From Tindallia magadiensis (lineage in GTDB: Bacteria > Bacillota > Clostridia > Peptostreptococcales > Tindalliaceae), in NCBI RefSeq assembly GCF_900113635.1, contig NZ_FOQA01000012.1, positions 1 to 64,000 on the forward strand: a stretch of DNA of 64,000 nucleotides. The letters run 5' to 3'. Below the pieces are notes generated by a model, which was not told the DNA's origin, did no database searches, and saw nothing but the letters and a program-made list of their open reading frames with translations. The stretch's first letter is position 1. Each line of letters begins with the position of its first letter. Of this stretch, positions 42,908 to 51,213 are shown one piece after another. Made by a program: the position numbers and the translations under genes.

Positions 42908-44317
42908 ATGATCAGAAAAGCCTTTTTAGGCAGAGATAAAGAACTGGCTGCTTTGGAAAAAAAATACCATAACCAGGGCTTTCAAATGATGGTATTATAT
43001 GGTCGCAGACGGGTAGGTAAAACATCCTTGATCCAGGAATTCTGTAAAAACAAACCCCATATGCTTTATATTGCTATTGAACAGAATGACACTGGTGCAT
43101 TGGAGGCTTTTTCCCGGGAAGTATTACGCACGTTCCCTAGAGCATCAGCCTATCTCAGTCAATTCGACAGCTGGGAAAATGTGTTCCGTTATTTAGCGGA
43201 GGAAGCAGGTGAACAAAGGTTTATCCTTGCCATCGATGAATATCCTTATATGGCGTCTGGAAATCCTTCAATTTCATCAATTCTACAGAAAATCATTGAT
43301 ACGGTCTACCAGCATACCAATCTATATCTAATACTATGCGGATCCTCCATGAGCTTTATGGAACGCCAGGTGCTTGGTTACCAGAGTCCGCTTTATGGAA
43401 GAAGGACGGGCCAGATTAAAGTGCTGCCCTTTGACTATCGGGACAGCGGAAAATTTTTTCCGATCTGGTCAAAAGAAGACTGCCTGATTGCTTATGGTGT
43501 GACTGGCGGAGTGCCCCAATATCTTCAAAGGATGGCAATGGAAGATACGGTTTGGGGAGGCATCGAAGAAAATTTTTTATCCATGGACGGATACCTTTTT
43601 GAAGAGCCTTCAAATTTGCTTAAGCAGGAGTTGAGGGAACCGGCGGTCTATAACAGCATTGTGGCTGCGATTGCACAGGGAGCGGCAAAAATTAACGAAA
43701 TAGCGACTAAAACCGGTGAGGACGCCAGAAAATGCACAAAATATATTCACTCCTTAATGGAGTTGGGAATTGTTAAAAAGGAGATTCCTATCGGTGAAAA
43801 GAACCAGAGAAAAAGCCGCTACTTTCTGGAGGATCATTTGTTTCGCTTTTGGTATCGATTTATACCTGCCAACATGACAGCTATTCAGGCAGGAAGGGGA
43901 CATCAGGTTTTGCATGAGCTTATCAGGCCTCGTATGTCTGATTATGTGGGAATCACCTTTGAAGCAATCTGCCGTCAGTACTTACTGAATCACCATGAAT
44001 CCCTCCCCTTCATTCCCGGAGAAATCGGCCGCTGGTGGGGAAACAATCCGGTGCTAAAGTGTGAGGAGGAAATTGATTTGCTGGGTGTTTCCGGTGAAGA
44101 CGGTATATTTGCCGAGTGTAAATGGAGAAATGAAAAAATGAGCCCATCCGTTCTGGATGAACTCATTCGGAAGCGCTCTTTGTTTAAAGAGATAAAAAAC
44201 CCTTGCTATTATCTGTTTTCTAAAAGTGGTTTTACAGACAAGCTGCAGGAAAGGGCACTTCACGATGAAAACGTGACCTTGGTAGATCTTAATGCGCTTT
44301 TTATCCCGCAAAAATAA
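42908..44317 (+). CDS. AAA ATPase of the PF01637/DUF234 family with nuclease-like C-terminus
   Basis: 469 aa. P-loop YGRRRVGKTSLI (31-42), Walker B FILAIDEYP (105-113), sensor LILCGSS, a winged-helix part (AKINEIATKTGEDARKCTKY), and a C-terminal DUF234 domain in which EEEIDLLGVSG...FAECKW has the D-x(n)-E-x-K spacing of PD-(D/E)XK nucleases (D390, E403, K405). Function of these common archaeal/bacterial STAND-like ATPases is unknown. GTG at 42899 is possible, but ATG at 42908 follows GAAAGGGTG. Single gene; lies between tupC terminator and a convergent LysR gene. May be an accessory insertion. Confidence 0.85.
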   Translation: MIRKAFLGRDKELAALEKKYHNQGFQMMVLYGRRRVGKTSLIQEFCKNKPHMLYIAIEQNDTGALEAFSREVLRTFPRASAYLSQFDSWENVFRYLAEEAGEQRFILAIDEYPYMASGNPSISSILQKIIDTVYQHTNLYLILCGSSMSFMERQVLGYQSPLYGRRTGQIKVLPFDYRDSGKFFPIWSKEDCLIAYGVTGGVPQYLQRMAMEDTVWGGIEENFLSMDGYLFEEPSNLLKQELREPAVYNSIVAAIAQGAAKINEIATKTGEDARKCTKYIHSLMELGIVKKEIPIGEKNQRKSRYFLEDHLFRFWYRFIPANMTAIQAGRGHQVLHELIRPRMSDYVGITFEAICRQYLLNHHESLPFIPGEIGRWWGNNPVLKCEEEIDLLGVSGEDGIFAECKWRNEKMSPSVLDELIRKRSLFKEIKNPCYYLFSKSGFTDKLQERALHDENVTLVDLNALFIPQK

Positions 44318-44340
44318 GCACAGCGTCTATTCGCTGTGCT
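44317..44340. terminator. Hairpin at the junction of converging ATPase and LysR genes
   Basis: AGCACAGCG (44317-44325) and CGCTGTGCT (44332-44340), 6-nt loop. It includes the last codons of the LysR gene and overlaps the ATPase stop. No T-run, so termination is uncertain. Confidence 0.4.
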
Positions 44341-45223
44341 CCATCAAATATTCTTTGAATCGCAGCTCCAGTGGCGATAAGGTCCGGTATTTATGATGCA
44401 CCAGATAAAAATGCCTGGTCAGCACCATATCCGGAATTTCCAGAGCTTTCAGAGAGTCATTTAACAGTTCTTGTTGAATGGCTCTTTTTGATAGGATCGA
44501 AACACCCATTCCGTCCATAATACATTTTTTGATGACTTCTGTATTCTCAATATAAGCGGCGACTTTTAGATCACGAAAGCCAAGGCTGTTTTTTTTCAGA
44601 GCCGCCTCAAAAAGTTTTCGGGTGCCGGAGCCTTGCTCACGAAAAATAAAAGGTTTCTTGATCAGTTCAGACCAGGAGATTTCGGTTTCGTAGGCCTGAT
44701 AGGCTTCGTTATTTGGTACCACCAAAGCGAGTTCATCCTCTGTTAATGAATGAAAGGTGAGATGACCGTGGGTTGTTTTACTGCCGACCACTCCCAGATT
44801 ATACTCCTCCGTTAAAATACCATCAATAATTTTATCTGAAGCCAGATGACGAAGGGTTAAGGTGACATCCGGATACTGCTTCTTAAATCCGGTCAGAAAA
44901 GAGGGCAGGATATATTGTTCCGGGATGGTACTGGCAGCAATTTCAATATGCCCTACAAAATGCCCTCGGTATTCATCTAACTTAAATCCGACATTTTCTT
45001 TTACATGAAGAATTTCAACCGCATAATCATAAAGAATTTTACCGGCAGGTGTCAGAGAAATCTGCTTATTACTGCGATTGATAAGGGTTGTTCCCAAATC
45101 TTTTTCTAAATTGATAATATGGTTACTTAAGGTTGGCTGGGTTAAAAACAGAGATTCGGCTGCTTTCGAATAACTTTTGAACTTAGCGATAGCAACAAAG
45201 GTCTCTAATTGTCTAAATTCCAT
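44327..45223 (-). CDS. LysR-family transcriptional regulator
   Basis: 298 aa. N-terminal HTH (FRQLETFVAIAKFKSYSKA, LFLTQPTLSNHI) and a substrate-binding effector domain (GHIEIAASTIPEQYILP, FIFREQGSGTRKLFEAAL, MGVSILSKRAI), similar to CysB/CysL-like regulators. ATG at 45223 follows TCGGAGGTG; ten codons upstream of it are excluded. Immediately upstream lie direct repeats (45244-45282). It follows the ferric/phosphonate-type ABC operon in the same direction but is separated from it by the REP-like repeat, so linkage in regulation is only possible. Confidence 0.92.
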   Translation of the reverse strand: MEFRQLETFVAIAKFKSYSKAAESLFLTQPTLSNHIINLEKDLGTTLINRSNKQISLTPAGKILYDYAVEILHVKENVGFKLDEYRGHFVGHIEIAASTIPEQYILPSFLTGFKKQYPDVTLTLRHLASDKIIDGILTEEYNLGVVGSKTTHGHLTFHSLTEDELALVVPNNEAYQAYETEISWSELIKKPFIFREQGSGTRKLFEAALKKNSLGFRDLKVAAYIENTEVIKKCIMDGMGVSILSKRAIQQELLNDSLKALEIPDMVLTRHFYLVHHKYRTLSPLELRFKEYLMEHSE

Positions 45224-45243
45224 GGGACACCTCCGAAAAATGG

Positions 45244-45282
45244 TAAAAAGCATTATAAAAGTATCATAAAAAGCATTATAAA
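45244..45282. repeat. 16-nt direct repeat upstream of lysR
   Basis: TAAAAAGCATTATAAA occurs at 45244-45259 and 45267-45282, 23 bp apart and 20 bp before the LysR start. The spacing is about two helical turns, so it may be a tandem binding site for the LysR protein. Confidence 0.5.
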
Positions 45283-45327
45283 GGGATGAAGAGACAATAC
45301 TAGTATAACATATTTGTTCCTATCGTG

Positions 45328-45360
45328 AGCGAGACAAGGGGACGTTTCTCTTGTCTCGCT
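45328..45360. repeat. REP-like palindromic repeat, copy 1
   Basis: 11-bp arms AGCGAGACAAG and CTTGTCTCGCT flank GGGACGTTTCT. A 27-nt core (45333-45359) is identical to 54069-54095. Both copies are intergenic and in the same orientation. Confidence 0.75.
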
Positions 45361-45436
45361 CTGTTGTTTGCAATAGGATAGCTGTTTGCTAACCGGCAGG
45401 GCGAAGATCTTTCTTTTCTAAGAGTGATGATCAGGG

Positions 45437-46501
45437 TTAGATGGCTGGAAATAGAACCACCTCTGCAATATCGAAAGAAAGAAGGATTCCCGGACTGATG
45501 GAATGAATACTGGTCAGCACATCCATCTTGAGAGGGTATTCCAGTCCACTGTCTATCATAAATCGTGTCGAAGCTCCCAGGAAAGACTTTTGAAGAATCC
45601 TTCCGGAAAAAAGGCCATCGGTGTTAGGGAGAAGCGATTCTGGACGAACAAAGAGTGTGACGGGATCTTCAGGAGAAAAATGCCAACCCTGGGGAACTTT
45701 TACCTGAGAAACAGGTTGCCGGAAAGTTTTTTCAAGACAGATAAAATCGATGGCATCCTTGGAGATCTGCTTAACCCGAGCCGGAATAAAATTTCCAAAA
45801 CCAATAAAATCGGCTACAAAAACCGTAGCTGGCTGATAATAAATTTCTTCCGGTGTTCCGATCTGTTCGATCACTCCTTGGTTCATAACGGCTACTCGAT
45901 CGGCAATGGCCAGGGCTTCTTCCTGGTCATGGGTGACGTAGACAGCTGTGATTCCGGTCTTTTGCTGAATGTGACGAATTTCCTCCCGCATTTCCACTCG
46001 AAGTTTTGCATCCAGGCTGCTTAAAGGTTCATCAAACAACAAAATATCCGGATCGACTACCATGGCTCGGGCCAGGGCAACTCGCTGCTTTTGTCCGCCG
46101 CTGAGTTCGTTGATATTTCTTTTTTCCAGACCTTCGATCTGCATCAGTTTCATAAAATCGCTGGTTTTTTGTTGAATGACTGCTTTAGAGACACCTCGTA
46201 CTTTTAACCCGTAAGCAATATTCTGGGCAACGTTCATATGAGGAAAAAGTGCGTAGTCCTGAAAAACCGTAACGGTTGGTCGCTTTTCTGGTGGAAGAAG
46301 GGATAAATTTTGTTGCCTGAAAAGGATCTTTCCTTCATCGGAAGGAATCATTCCAGCCAGCATACGTAAAATGGTGGTCTTGCCGCAACCGCTAGGACCT
46401 ACCAGTACCAACAGCTCACCTTCTTCAACACGTAAATCCATTTTCTTGACAGCTTCAACGGATTCGTAGGTTTTAGAGATTCCCTGTAAAGAGAGCGTCA
46501 T
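45437..46501 (-). CDS. ABC transporter ATP-binding protein (ferric iron / 2-aminoethylphosphonate class)
   Basis: 354 aa. Walker A GPSGCGKTT, Q-loop VFQDYALFPHM, signature LSGGQKQRVALARAM, Walker B ILLFDEPLSSLDAKL, H-loop VTHDQEEA, and a C-terminal TOBE domain (about 240-354). Typical of FbpC/PotA-like importers. The ATG overlaps the permease stop (ATGA). Substrate depends on the linked binding protein and is not settled. Confidence 0.93.
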   Translation of the reverse strand: MTLSLQGISKTYESVEAVKKMDLRVEEGELLVLVGPSGCGKTTILRMLAGMIPSDEGKILFRQQNLSLLPPEKRPTVTVFQDYALFPHMNVAQNIAYGLKVRGVSKAVIQQKTSDFMKLMQIEGLEKRNINELSGGQKQRVALARAMVVDPDILLFDEPLSSLDAKLRVEMREEIRHIQQKTGITAVYVTHDQEEALAIADRVAVMNQGVIEQIGTPEEIYYQPATVFVADFIGFGNFIPARVKQISKDAIDFICLEKTFRQPVSQVKVPQGWHFSPEDPVTLFVRPESLLPNTDGLFSGRILQKSFLGASTRFMIDSGLEYPLKMDVLTSIHSISPGILLSFDIAEVVLFPAI

Positions 46502-48195
46502 CTTTTTTCATCCTTTCTAGAAACCAGCTTTTTCAACAATCCGGGTAAAGCACAAAGCGCCGTTAAGACCAAGAGACCGAGGGCTGTAAAAATGGTTAGT
46601 AAAAAAGCATAAGCGGCTCCTTCGCCAAGACGTCCGGAATTGACGGCTCGAAATATTTCAAAGGTAATGGTAACATACCGGGGTGTAATAAGAAAAATAA
46701 TGGCTCCGATCGTGATCATTACATGAATAAACCCGTGAAACATTCCGGCTCGATAAGCAGGCGCTAAAATAGGAAGGATGATACGGGTAAACGTAGTCCA
46801 GGCAGAAGCGCCTAAATCTCGAGAAGCCTCTTCCAGATTGGAAGCTACCTGTTGTAAAACCGCTTTGGCGCTGTTATAGCTGATAGGCAGTTCCCGGACA
46901 ATACAGATCAGGACAATAATGACTGCCGTACCGGTTAAAGCCAAGGGAGGCCGATGAAAAGCCATGACATAGCTGATGCCCATCACTGTTCCGGGAACCG
47001 CAAAAGGTACCATTGCTAAAAAATTCAGCAGGCTTTTCCAGTGCTTTTGACTATGATGATGAAAATAAGCCGTAGTGATTCCCAGTAAAGGCCCCCAGAG
47101 AGCTACCCGAAACGCAAAATAAAGGCTATTGTTTAAGCTACTGAACAACTGGCTACCAGCTCTTTGGAAATGGCGTAGGCTCAGGGTATAATCATAGCCC
47201 CAGACAGCTGTAAATGCTCCAGCAATCACGGCAATAAACTGAACCACCACTATGAGAGAAAAAAGAGTGGCCATGCCAAGGACTAACGGAGAAAAAGGCA
47301 TGTGGCGATTATTGGCAGTGGCAGGATCTTTGACCTTCTCGGTGACATTGGCCACATGGGTGGAATAGTAGCGTTTTTGCCGTAGGAGCCATCGTTCCAG
47401 CCCAAAAGCCCAGACACTTAGAAAGAGCAAAACCACGCTAATGGTAGCAGCATACCCTAAATTGTAATTGGACAGGATCTGAATATAGGCTTCACTGGCA
47501 AGTACCCGGTATCCACCTCCGACAAGGATAGGGGTTCCGAAGTCGGCCAATATATTGGCAAAGGCTAAGGACGATGCTGCCGCCAAGCCTGGCATTAATA
47601 AAGGTAACGTAATGGTGAAAAACACCCGTCTGGACGATGCGCCTAAATCCATGGCAGACTGTTCCAGACTCCGGTCCAAACCTGTCAGCACATTGGAAAT
47701 GACCAGGTAGGCAATGCTGGCGTTGCCGATCATTTGCAACAGAACAATCATCTGTGGTCCCACTAGGCTTACGCTTAACCCTAAGAGCTGGTTTGTAATC
47801 AGTCCTCGCCTGCCAAAAAGCATGATAAAGACAATGGCACTGACAAAAGGCGGAGAAATCAGGTTAAGAATAGCCGTATAATGGAAGAACCGGCGCAAGG
47901 GGAACCGACAGCGATGAACCGCCAATGAAAGAATGGTTCCCAGCAATACGGCCAGAAAGGTGGAGGAAAGGGTGATGAACAATGTATTACGAAGCAGATG
48001 AAGGTGCCGTCCTCCCATCAGTTGGGAAAAATAAGAAAAATCAAAAGCTCCTTGCCTGTAAAAACTGGTAACCAATACACTGGCAAGGGGATAAAGAACA
48101 AAAATTACCAAAAATGCAGGAATCGCCACAGCGACTCCTGCAAAAAGGACACGATGAATCTTCCCTTTAATTTCCGTAACGTTCTGTCCATTCAT
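46498..48195 (-). CDS. ABC transporter permease, fused double-domain (FbpB-like)
   Basis: About 565 aa with about 12 membrane segments in two halves, each with an EAA loop (MDLGASSRRVFFTITLPLL and RDLGASAWTTFTRIILPIL). Such fused permeases serve ferric iron or 2-aminoethylphosphonate importers. I chose the ATG at 48195 (MNGQNVTEIKGK); it overlaps the end of the binding-protein gene by 29 nt. The longer frame to 48237 has no better RBS. Confidence 0.9.
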   Translation of the reverse strand: MNGQNVTEIKGKIHRVLFAGVAVAIPAFLVIFVLYPLASVLVTSFYRQGAFDFSYFSQLMGGRHLHLLRNTLFITLSSTFLAVLLGTILSLAVHRCRFPLRRFFHYTAILNLISPPFVSAIVFIMLFGRRGLITNQLLGLSVSLVGPQMIVLLQMIGNASIAYLVISNVLTGLDRSLEQSAMDLGASSRRVFFTITLPLLMPGLAAASSLAFANILADFGTPILVGGGYRVLASEAYIQILSNYNLGYAATISVVLLFLSVWAFGLERWLLRQKRYYSTHVANVTEKVKDPATANNRHMPFSPLVLGMATLFSLIVVVQFIAVIAGAFTAVWGYDYTLSLRHFQRAGSQLFSSLNNSLYFAFRVALWGPLLGITTAYFHHHSQKHWKSLLNFLAMVPFAVPGTVMGISYVMAFHRPPLALTGTAVIIVLICIVRELPISYNSAKAVLQQVASNLEEASRDLGASAWTTFTRIILPILAPAYRAGMFHGFIHVMITIGAIIFLITPRYVTITFEIFRAVNSGRLGEGAAYAFLLTIFTALGLLVLTALCALPGLLKKLVSRKDEKR

Positions 48196-49243
48196 TAACA
48201 ATTCGATCCCTCTCTTCAGCAGCCCAGGTAAAGTCATAATCCACTAAATTCAGTTCTTCCAAAGAAGGGATATCCTCTGGAAGCGGAACATTGGGGCGGG
48301 TGCTGGGTCGGGGGCTTACTTCTGCAAGAAATGCCTGACCTTCTTCTGTCAATGTCCAGTCCACAAACTTCTGAGCGGCTTCTACATTATTGGTACCTTC
48401 AATGATAGCCACCGGGGAATGCCACCAGGGAGTACCATCTTCCGGGTAAACGACTTCTACCGGATAGCCTTCTCGCTGAGAATTAATGCCGTCCGGACTG
48501 ATTCCTACCAATACTTCGCCTAGAGAAGCCTGTTGCGGCGGCTCGCTGCCACGCTCTGCATAATAAGGAATATTAGCGTCTAAAGCATCCAGATAAGCCC
48601 ATCCATCTTCTTCGCCCAGTATTTGCAGCATGGATGCAATGGCTGTATAAGCCGTACCGGAAATACCTGGGTTCGGCATGGAGACTTCTCCTGCATACAT
48701 AGGATCCGTCAAAGCTTCCCAAGTCATCGGGATAGGAACATCTAGGTCTTCAGCCAAAGGCTGGTTCACTACATAAGTAACCAATACGATAGAAACACCA
48801 GTCCAGTAACCGTCAGGATCCTTAAACCGATCTTCAATTGCTTCGGCTTCCGGCGAGTGGTACGGATGCAACAATCCCTCTTCGGCGGCTACCATAAAGC
48901 TATCAATGCCACCACCAAACCATACATCCCCTAAAGCCCGTCCTTCTTCGGCTCTCATGCGGGAAAGTACTTCTCCAGAAGACATGCTGAGCATTTCCAC
49001 CGGAATACCGGTTTCTTCTTCAAACTTCTGAGCAATTTCATCTAAGCCACCGTAAGCCGCATAAATCTGAAGGGCTTCACCAGTGTAGTCTTCCTTTTCT
49101 TCTTCTGTTACCTCTGTTTCGGCGGCTTCTATCTCTTCATCGGAAGGAGCCGGTTCTGGATCGCCGGAAGGCTGGCATCCAGCTAAGGTTACCATCAACA
49201 TCAGCGCTATGAGAAACGCAACTATTTTTCTCTGTGAATACAA
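48167..49243 (-). CDS. ABC transporter substrate-binding lipoprotein (ferric/2-AEP class)
   Basis: About 358 aa. TTG start at 49243 (AAAGGGGG 8 nt upstream) leads into a lipoprotein signal (FLIALMLMVTLAGC) and an acidic linker, then a FbpA/AfuA-like fold: LQIYAAYGGLDEIAQKFEEE, MRAEEGRALGDVWFGGG, PYYAERGSEPPQQ, WWHSPVAII. A YY pair (PYYAERG) lies where ferric-binding proteins have their tyrosines, but 2-aminoethylphosphonate or thiamine-type ligands cannot be excluded. First gene of the importer operon. Confidence 0.88.
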   Translation of the reverse strand: MYSQRKIVAFLIALMLMVTLAGCQPSGDPEPAPSDEEIEAAETEVTEEEKEDYTGEALQIYAAYGGLDEIAQKFEEETGIPVEMLSMSSGEVLSRMRAEEGRALGDVWFGGGIDSFMVAAEEGLLHPYHSPEAEAIEDRFKDPDGYWTGVSIVLVTYVVNQPLAEDLDVPIPMTWEALTDPMYAGEVSMPNPGISGTAYTAIASMLQILGEEDGWAYLDALDANIPYYAERGSEPPQQASLGEVLVGISPDGINSQREGYPVEVVYPEDGTPWWHSPVAIIEGTNNVEAAQKFVDWTLTEEGQAFLAEVSPRPSTRPNVPLPEDIPSLEELNLVDYDFTWAAEERDRIVNEWTERYGN

Positions 49244-49681
49244 AATAAATCCCCCTTTTAATAAAAGCATTTGCTTATGAACAGGATACTTAGATTAATG
49301 AATCATTAGAATCATATCAGAATTAGCACAAAAAGATAAATTGAAATTCATAATGAAAAAAAGGATTTTGATAAATAATCTTAATAGGTGGGGAGCGGGG
49401 TATTGGGCGAGGATGATGTATAAAAAAGAAGATCGGTTTCTTGCTAAGTAGGGATGAAATCTGAAGCAGAGGGACTAAATCCGAAAAAAAAAGAAAAGCA
49501 CTTATAAAAAGGTTCGATAATAGTATAGAAAAAACCTATTTTACCTTCCGTGCTTCTTCTGACAAAATGTAATTGCATCGACAGATACCTATGTTATATG
49601 ATAAGTGTTTGTTGCCTGTTGATGGGTGAAACATTTTAATCGTAAATCGTAAGGGTCTTAAAATACGGAAGGAGGAAGAAA
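49244..49681. other. Divergent region before the C_GCAxxG_C_C gene
   Basis: About 438 bp without a gene. TTGCAT (49573-49578) and TATGAT (49597-49602), 18 bp apart, may be the promoter of the gene at 49682. I see no terminator, RNA gene or recognised riboswitch. The importer promoter on the minus strand is not clear. Confidence 0.45.
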
Positions 49682-50173
49682 ATGAAAACAGAAGTGAGTG
49701 TTCAACAAATCAGAAAAGATGCGGAAGATATGTTTCGGGCAGGGAAATACTACTGTTCGGAGGCCATTGTAGCATCCATCAAAAAGAACTTTGAACTGGA
49801 TATGCCGGATGAGATGATTGCCATGGCCTCAGGATTTCCGGTGGGAATCGGAAAATCAAAATGCACCTGTGGTGCTGTAACAGGAGGAATTATTACCTTA
49901 GGATATTTTTTTGGAAGAACAGAAGGCACCAATCCTAAAGATCCCAAAAGTGTAAAAACTTTGGAATTGGCTTATGAATTGCAGGATGATTTTAAGAAGA
50001 ATCATAAACTTCTATGTTGCAGCGTATTAACCAAAGGGATGGACATGGCCTCAGGAGAGCATAAGGAACAATGCATTTCCTTTACGGGTGAAGTGGCTGA
50101 AAATGCGGCACGTATTATTGTAAGGGAAAAAGGCTTTGTGAATACGGATGAGATGGACAAGAAAGAGGTGTAG
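49682..50173 (+). CDS. C_GCAxxG_C_C family redox-type protein
   Basis: 163 aa. Conserved Cys in YYCSEAI, the family motif in KCTCGAVTGG, CC in LLCCSVL and a last Cys in EQCISF, spaced as in PF09719. These cysteines suggest a redox or metal role, not proven. RBS GGAAGGAGGAAG. Followed after 3 bp by a TDT transporter, so the pair is one transcript, with a terminator at 51132. Confidence 0.9.
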   Translation: MKTEVSVQQIRKDAEDMFRAGKYYCSEAIVASIKKNFELDMPDEMIAMASGFPVGIGKSKCTCGAVTGGIITLGYFFGRTEGTNPKDPKSVKTLELAYELQDDFKKNHKLLCCSVLTKGMDMASGEHKEQCISFTGEVAENAARIIVREKGFVNTDEMDKKEV

Positions 50174-50176
50174 GGG

Positions 50177-51127
50177 ATGAAAGCATTGCTTCAAAAATTG
50201 CCGCTACCTATTTCTGGGTTAATGTTGGGACTGGCAGCTCTGGGAAACCTGCTGGGAACTTACCATATGGGGATTCGTTCTTTGTTGGGAATCATAGCAG
50301 GCATTATTTTTATAGGACTGTTGCTTAAAATCGTCGTTTTTCCAGGCTGTTTGAAAGAAGGGTTTTCAAATCCGGTAGTGGCTTGTATTATGGCTACATT
50401 TCCCATGGGGATCATGCTTCTTAGCACCTATGTCCGACCATTTTTACCTGGATTGGCCTTTGGTGCCTGGATGTTGGGGATCTTTATGAATGCCTTATTG
50501 GTCGTTTTGTTTACAAAAACCCATTTCATTCCCTTTGCCATTAAAAAGGTATTTTCCAGCTATTTTGTGCTTTATGTAGGCATTGTGGTGGGCAGTGTAA
50601 CAGCGCCTTTATATGGCATGCAGTCCGTTGGGCAGATACTATTCTGGTTTGGACTGGCGGTATACCTTCCTCTGATCCCTTTGGTAAGTTACCGGGTCTT
50701 CAAGGTAGGCGGTATTCCAGAACCAGCGCAGCCAGTAATCATTATTTATGCGGCACCAGCAAGCCTTTTGTTGGCCGGCTATCTTAGCAGTTTTCCTGAA
50801 AAAAACCTAGGAATAGTGATGGGCCTTGGAACTTTGGCTTTTATGATGACGCTTTATGGGTTAAGTCAAATGCCAAGACTCTTAAAATTTCCCTTCTATC
50901 CCAGTTATTCCGCATTTACGTTTCCTTTTGTTATTAGCGCCATTGCTTTTAACGGTATGACGAGCTTTCTCGCTGGACAAGGGTTTCAAACAGGCTGGAT
51001 GGAGCCAATAAGAATATTTCAGATTGCCTGGGCAACCGTCATGGTACTGTATGTTCTTTTCCGCTATGTTGTTTTTTTAAGTTATCAAGCACCACAAACA
51101 GCCAGTCCAGAAAAAGCATATAAATAA
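50177..51127 (+). CDS. TDT family (TehA/Mae1-like) transporter
   Basis: 316 aa with about ten membrane segments; LPISGLMLGLAALGNLLGTY and AFGAWMLGIFMNALLVVLF match the tellurite-resistance/dicarboxylate transporter (TDT) family. Members export sulfite, or carry C4-dicarboxylates, or form anion channels; substrate here is unknown. The central Phe of the TehA gate cannot be assigned by eye. Likely cotranscribed with the cysteine-rich protein upstream, so an export of a sulfur compound is an idea, not a conclusion. Confidence 0.88.
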   Translation: MKALLQKLPLPISGLMLGLAALGNLLGTYHMGIRSLLGIIAGIIFIGLLLKIVVFPGCLKEGFSNPVVACIMATFPMGIMLLSTYVRPFLPGLAFGAWMLGIFMNALLVVLFTKTHFIPFAIKKVFSSYFVLYVGIVVGSVTAPLYGMQSVGQILFWFGLAVYLPLIPLVSYRVFKVGGIPEPAQPVIIIYAAPASLLLAGYLSSFPEKNLGIVMGLGTLAFMMTLYGLSQMPRLLKFPFYPSYSAFTFPFVISAIAFNGMTSFLAGQGFQTGWMEPIRIFQIAWATVMVLYVLFRYVVFLSYQAPQTASPEKAYK

Positions 51128-51131
51128 AGAG

Positions 51132-51174
51132 AAGCCTCAGCCTCCTGGCAATGATCAGGGACTGAGGCTTTTTT
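51132..51174. terminator. Terminator between the TDT gene and fdhA
   Basis: AAGCCTCAG (51132-51140) pairs with CTGAGGCTT (51162-51170), followed by TTTT on the plus strand. It ends the 49682-51127 unit and may also work for fdhA. Confidence 0.85.
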
Positions 51175-51213
51175 AGATGAAAAGTGGCTTTTTAGACGGA
51201 TGGATGTGTTAGT

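Noticed and set aside
45503-46024. 173-aa plus-strand frame
   Set aside because: Antisense to the ABC ATPase gene; no start signal and no domain.
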